In this document: positions 6,010 through 6,877 of the stretch, piece after piece | How the letters are laid out: every line of letters starts with the position of its first letter | Numbering within the stretch: position 1 is the stretch's first letter | From: an uncultured Ruminococcus sp. | GTDB taxonomy: Bacteria > Bacillota_A > Clostridia > Oscillospirales > Ruminococcaceae | Assembly (NCBI GenBank): GCA_937880065.1 | Contig: CALFMA010000228.1 | Location: forward strand, 1 to 6,877 | DNA length: 6,877 nt | Direction of reading: 5' to 3' | Notes under the pieces: generated by a model | Told to the model about the DNA's origin: nothing | The model's database searches: none | Seen by the model: only the letters and a program-made list of their open reading frames with translations | Translations under genes and position numbers: made by a program

Positions 6010-6282
6010 TCAATCGGCCTCCTTCTCAAATATCATGTCTATCGCTCCAAGCTTACATACTGTACTGCAGACACCACAGCCCTTGCAATATGTATAATCG
6101 ATTTCCGCCTTTTTAACGTCATTTATCTCTATACACATGCATGGACAATATAAAATACAAGTTTTGCATCCTACACACTTATCGTTTATAACAGGACGTT
6201 TTATCCTCCATGCACCTGTGGCAAGAGCCTTGCACTCAAGTGCTACAGGTCCGTATATGGCATTATCTTTTCTGTGTACCAT
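6010..6282 (-). CDS. porD: 2-oxoacid:ferredoxin oxidoreductase, delta subunit (2x[4Fe-4S] ferredoxin)
   Basis: This 90-residue ferredoxin-like subunit relays electrons from the TPP/cluster core to external ferredoxin. It has the PorD hallmark TGAWRIKRPVIN (22-33) before two cluster motifs: C36-C39-C42-C46-P, and C66-C69-C72-C76. The second ends C-K rather than the usual C-P. Three further cysteines (C17, C48, C50) are not part of the standard motifs. Two adjacent ATG codons (6285 and 6282) are possible. I chose 6282 because it gives six bases from AGGAGG rather than three. The gene starts inside the end of the gamma gene (20-nt overlap), so the two are likely translationally coupled. Confidence 0.92.
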   Translation of the reverse strand: MVHRKDNAIYGPVALECKALATGAWRIKRPVINDKCVGCKTCILYCPCMCIEINDVKKAEIDYTYCKGCGVCSTVCKLGAIDMIFEKEAD

Positions 6283-6802
6283 CATAACCCTCCTTGATTA
6301 TTCTGAGATAGCTTTCTGCTGACTTTCCAAAATAGTCCTTTACGGCACTTTCAACAGCCTCAAGTCCGATAAGTCCTACCTTAGCTAATGCACCCATCAT
6401 TCCTACATTAGGCAAATTCTTTCCTACCTGCTCCAACGAATATCTTGTTGCATCGGTATACCAGCACTGTGAAAATTCTGACGCATAATCCTGTTTAATA
6501 ACATCTGTATTCAGTATGAGTACAGCGTCTTTATTTTTTTCCACATCAAGCTTTACTTCTTCCGCACTTACATTCGGATCAAGTATAATAATACACTCAG
6601 GATCAGTAATAAAAGAATTTGTCAGTATACGTTCTTTATCTGCAATGACATCGGTCAGAACTGCTCCGCCCTTACGCTCGTGTCCATATGCAGGCATTGT
6701 CTTTGCAAACTTGTTCTCATATATACTATAAGCTATACACAATACCTTTCCCATTGTTACAGCACCTTGTCCTCCAAGGCCGTATATTTTTATCTTTATC
6801 AT
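6263..6802 (-). CDS. porG: 2-oxoacid:ferredoxin oxidoreductase, gamma subunit
   Basis: This 179-residue subunit forms the POR/KOR gamma domain, thought to help bind CoA and assemble the complex. Signatures are GLGGQGAVTMGKVL (8-21), PAYGHERKGGAV (37-48) and PNVGMMGALAKVGL (131-144), all typical of four-subunit pyruvate, 2-oxoisovalerate and related oxidoreductases. Length is normal for a separate gamma chain. The ATG at 6802 has AGGAGGT six bases upstream. It is the first of the four subunit genes; the order gamma-delta-alpha-beta matches the porGDAB arrangement of Thermotoga and Pyrococcus. No promoter is evident in the 75 nt upstream, so transcription probably begins further away, outside the window. 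Confidence 0.92.
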   Translation of the reverse strand: MIKIKIYGLGGQGAVTMGKVLCIAYSIYENKFAKTMPAYGHERKGGAVLTDVIADKERILTNSFITDPECIIILDPNVSAEEVKLDVEKNKDAVLILNTDVIKQDYASEFSQCWYTDATRYSLEQVGKNLPNVGMMGALAKVGLIGLEAVESAVKDYFGKSAESYLRIIKEGYDGTQKR

Positions 6803-6828
6803 TTCTGTACCTCCTAACAGACAATTCC

Positions 6829-6877
6829 TTACCTATTGGACACGTCAATTATCCACTCTTTCATTCTTCCCATACCT
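6829..6877 (-). CDS. Possible 3' end of an upstream operon gene (partial)
   Basis: On the minus strand one frame is open from the window edge for 15 codons, reading GMGRMKEWIIDVSNR, and ends in TAA at 6831-6829, which leaves 26 nt before the gamma-subunit ATG. That spacing, with only a ribosome binding site between, is what an upstream cotranscribed gene would show. The fragment is too short to assign. Another frame is also open to the edge (stopping at 6845), so the frame is not certain. Confidence 0.35.
   Translation of the reverse strand, partial: GMGRMKEWIIDVSNR

Noticed and set aside
6009..6029. Upstream TTG start that would add seven residues (MRRRPID) to the alpha subunit
   Set aside because: Those codons are the ribosome binding site itself (AAGGAGG) and overlap the delta gene; ATG at 6008 is correctly spaced and begins where PorA homologues begin.
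1..6877. CRISPR array, tRNA or rRNA
   Set aside because: No regularly spaced direct repeats and no tRNA- or rRNA-like sequence were seen on either strand.

Overview
The window looks like a chromosomal segment from a low-GC, strictly anaerobic Gram-positive bacterium, most likely one of the Clostridia (for example a gut Lachnospiraceae or Ruminococcaceae relative). The grounds are the AT-rich intergenic DNA, strong AGGAGG-type ribosome binding sites before nearly every gene, a textbook sigma-A promoter, a ferredoxin-dependent 2-oxoacid oxidoreductase, and an IS66-type element of the kind common in Clostridia. This assignment is inference. Every gene recognised lies on the minus strand, so transcription runs from high to low coordinates.

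Region 1 (6877 down to about 2560) is one operon. It opens with what may be the last codons of an upstream gene cut by the window edge. Four tightly packed genes follow for a PorGDAB-type 2-oxoacid:ferredoxin oxidoreductase: gamma (6802-6263), delta two-cluster ferredoxin (6282-6010), alpha (6008-4797) and thiamine-diphosphate-binding beta (4800-4024). They overlap or nearly touch, as in translationally coupled subunits. After 43 nt comes an SLC13/DASS-type anion permease (3980-2604), apparently on the same transcript. The simple model is that the permease moves a carboxylate that is a substrate or product of the oxidoreductase. The oxidoreductase would convert a 2-oxoacid and CoA to acyl-CoA, CO2 and reduced ferredoxin, or run in reverse. 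The substrate (pyruvate, branched-chain, aromatic or other) cannot be read from the sequence.

Region 2 (2603-743) is a separate unit: a 419-nt intergenic region, a lone ATP-grasp ligase gene (2184-835) and a hairpin terminator (743-786). A near-consensus promoter (TTGACA-17-TATACT with an extended -10) puts the transcription start near 2457, giving an unusually long leader of about 270 nt. The leader holds a 10-bp stem enclosing two smaller hairpins (a three-way-junction shape), a 7-codon reading frame made only of Ile and Leu codons after an AGGA, and two mutually exclusive hairpins just before the ribosome binding site. This is the best candidate in the window for an undescribed regulatory element.

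Region 3 (742-1) is one end of an IS66-family insertion sequence: a terminal repeat, tnpA with a GTG start, and the start of tnpB running off the window. It abuts the short T-run of the ATP-grasp gene's terminator.
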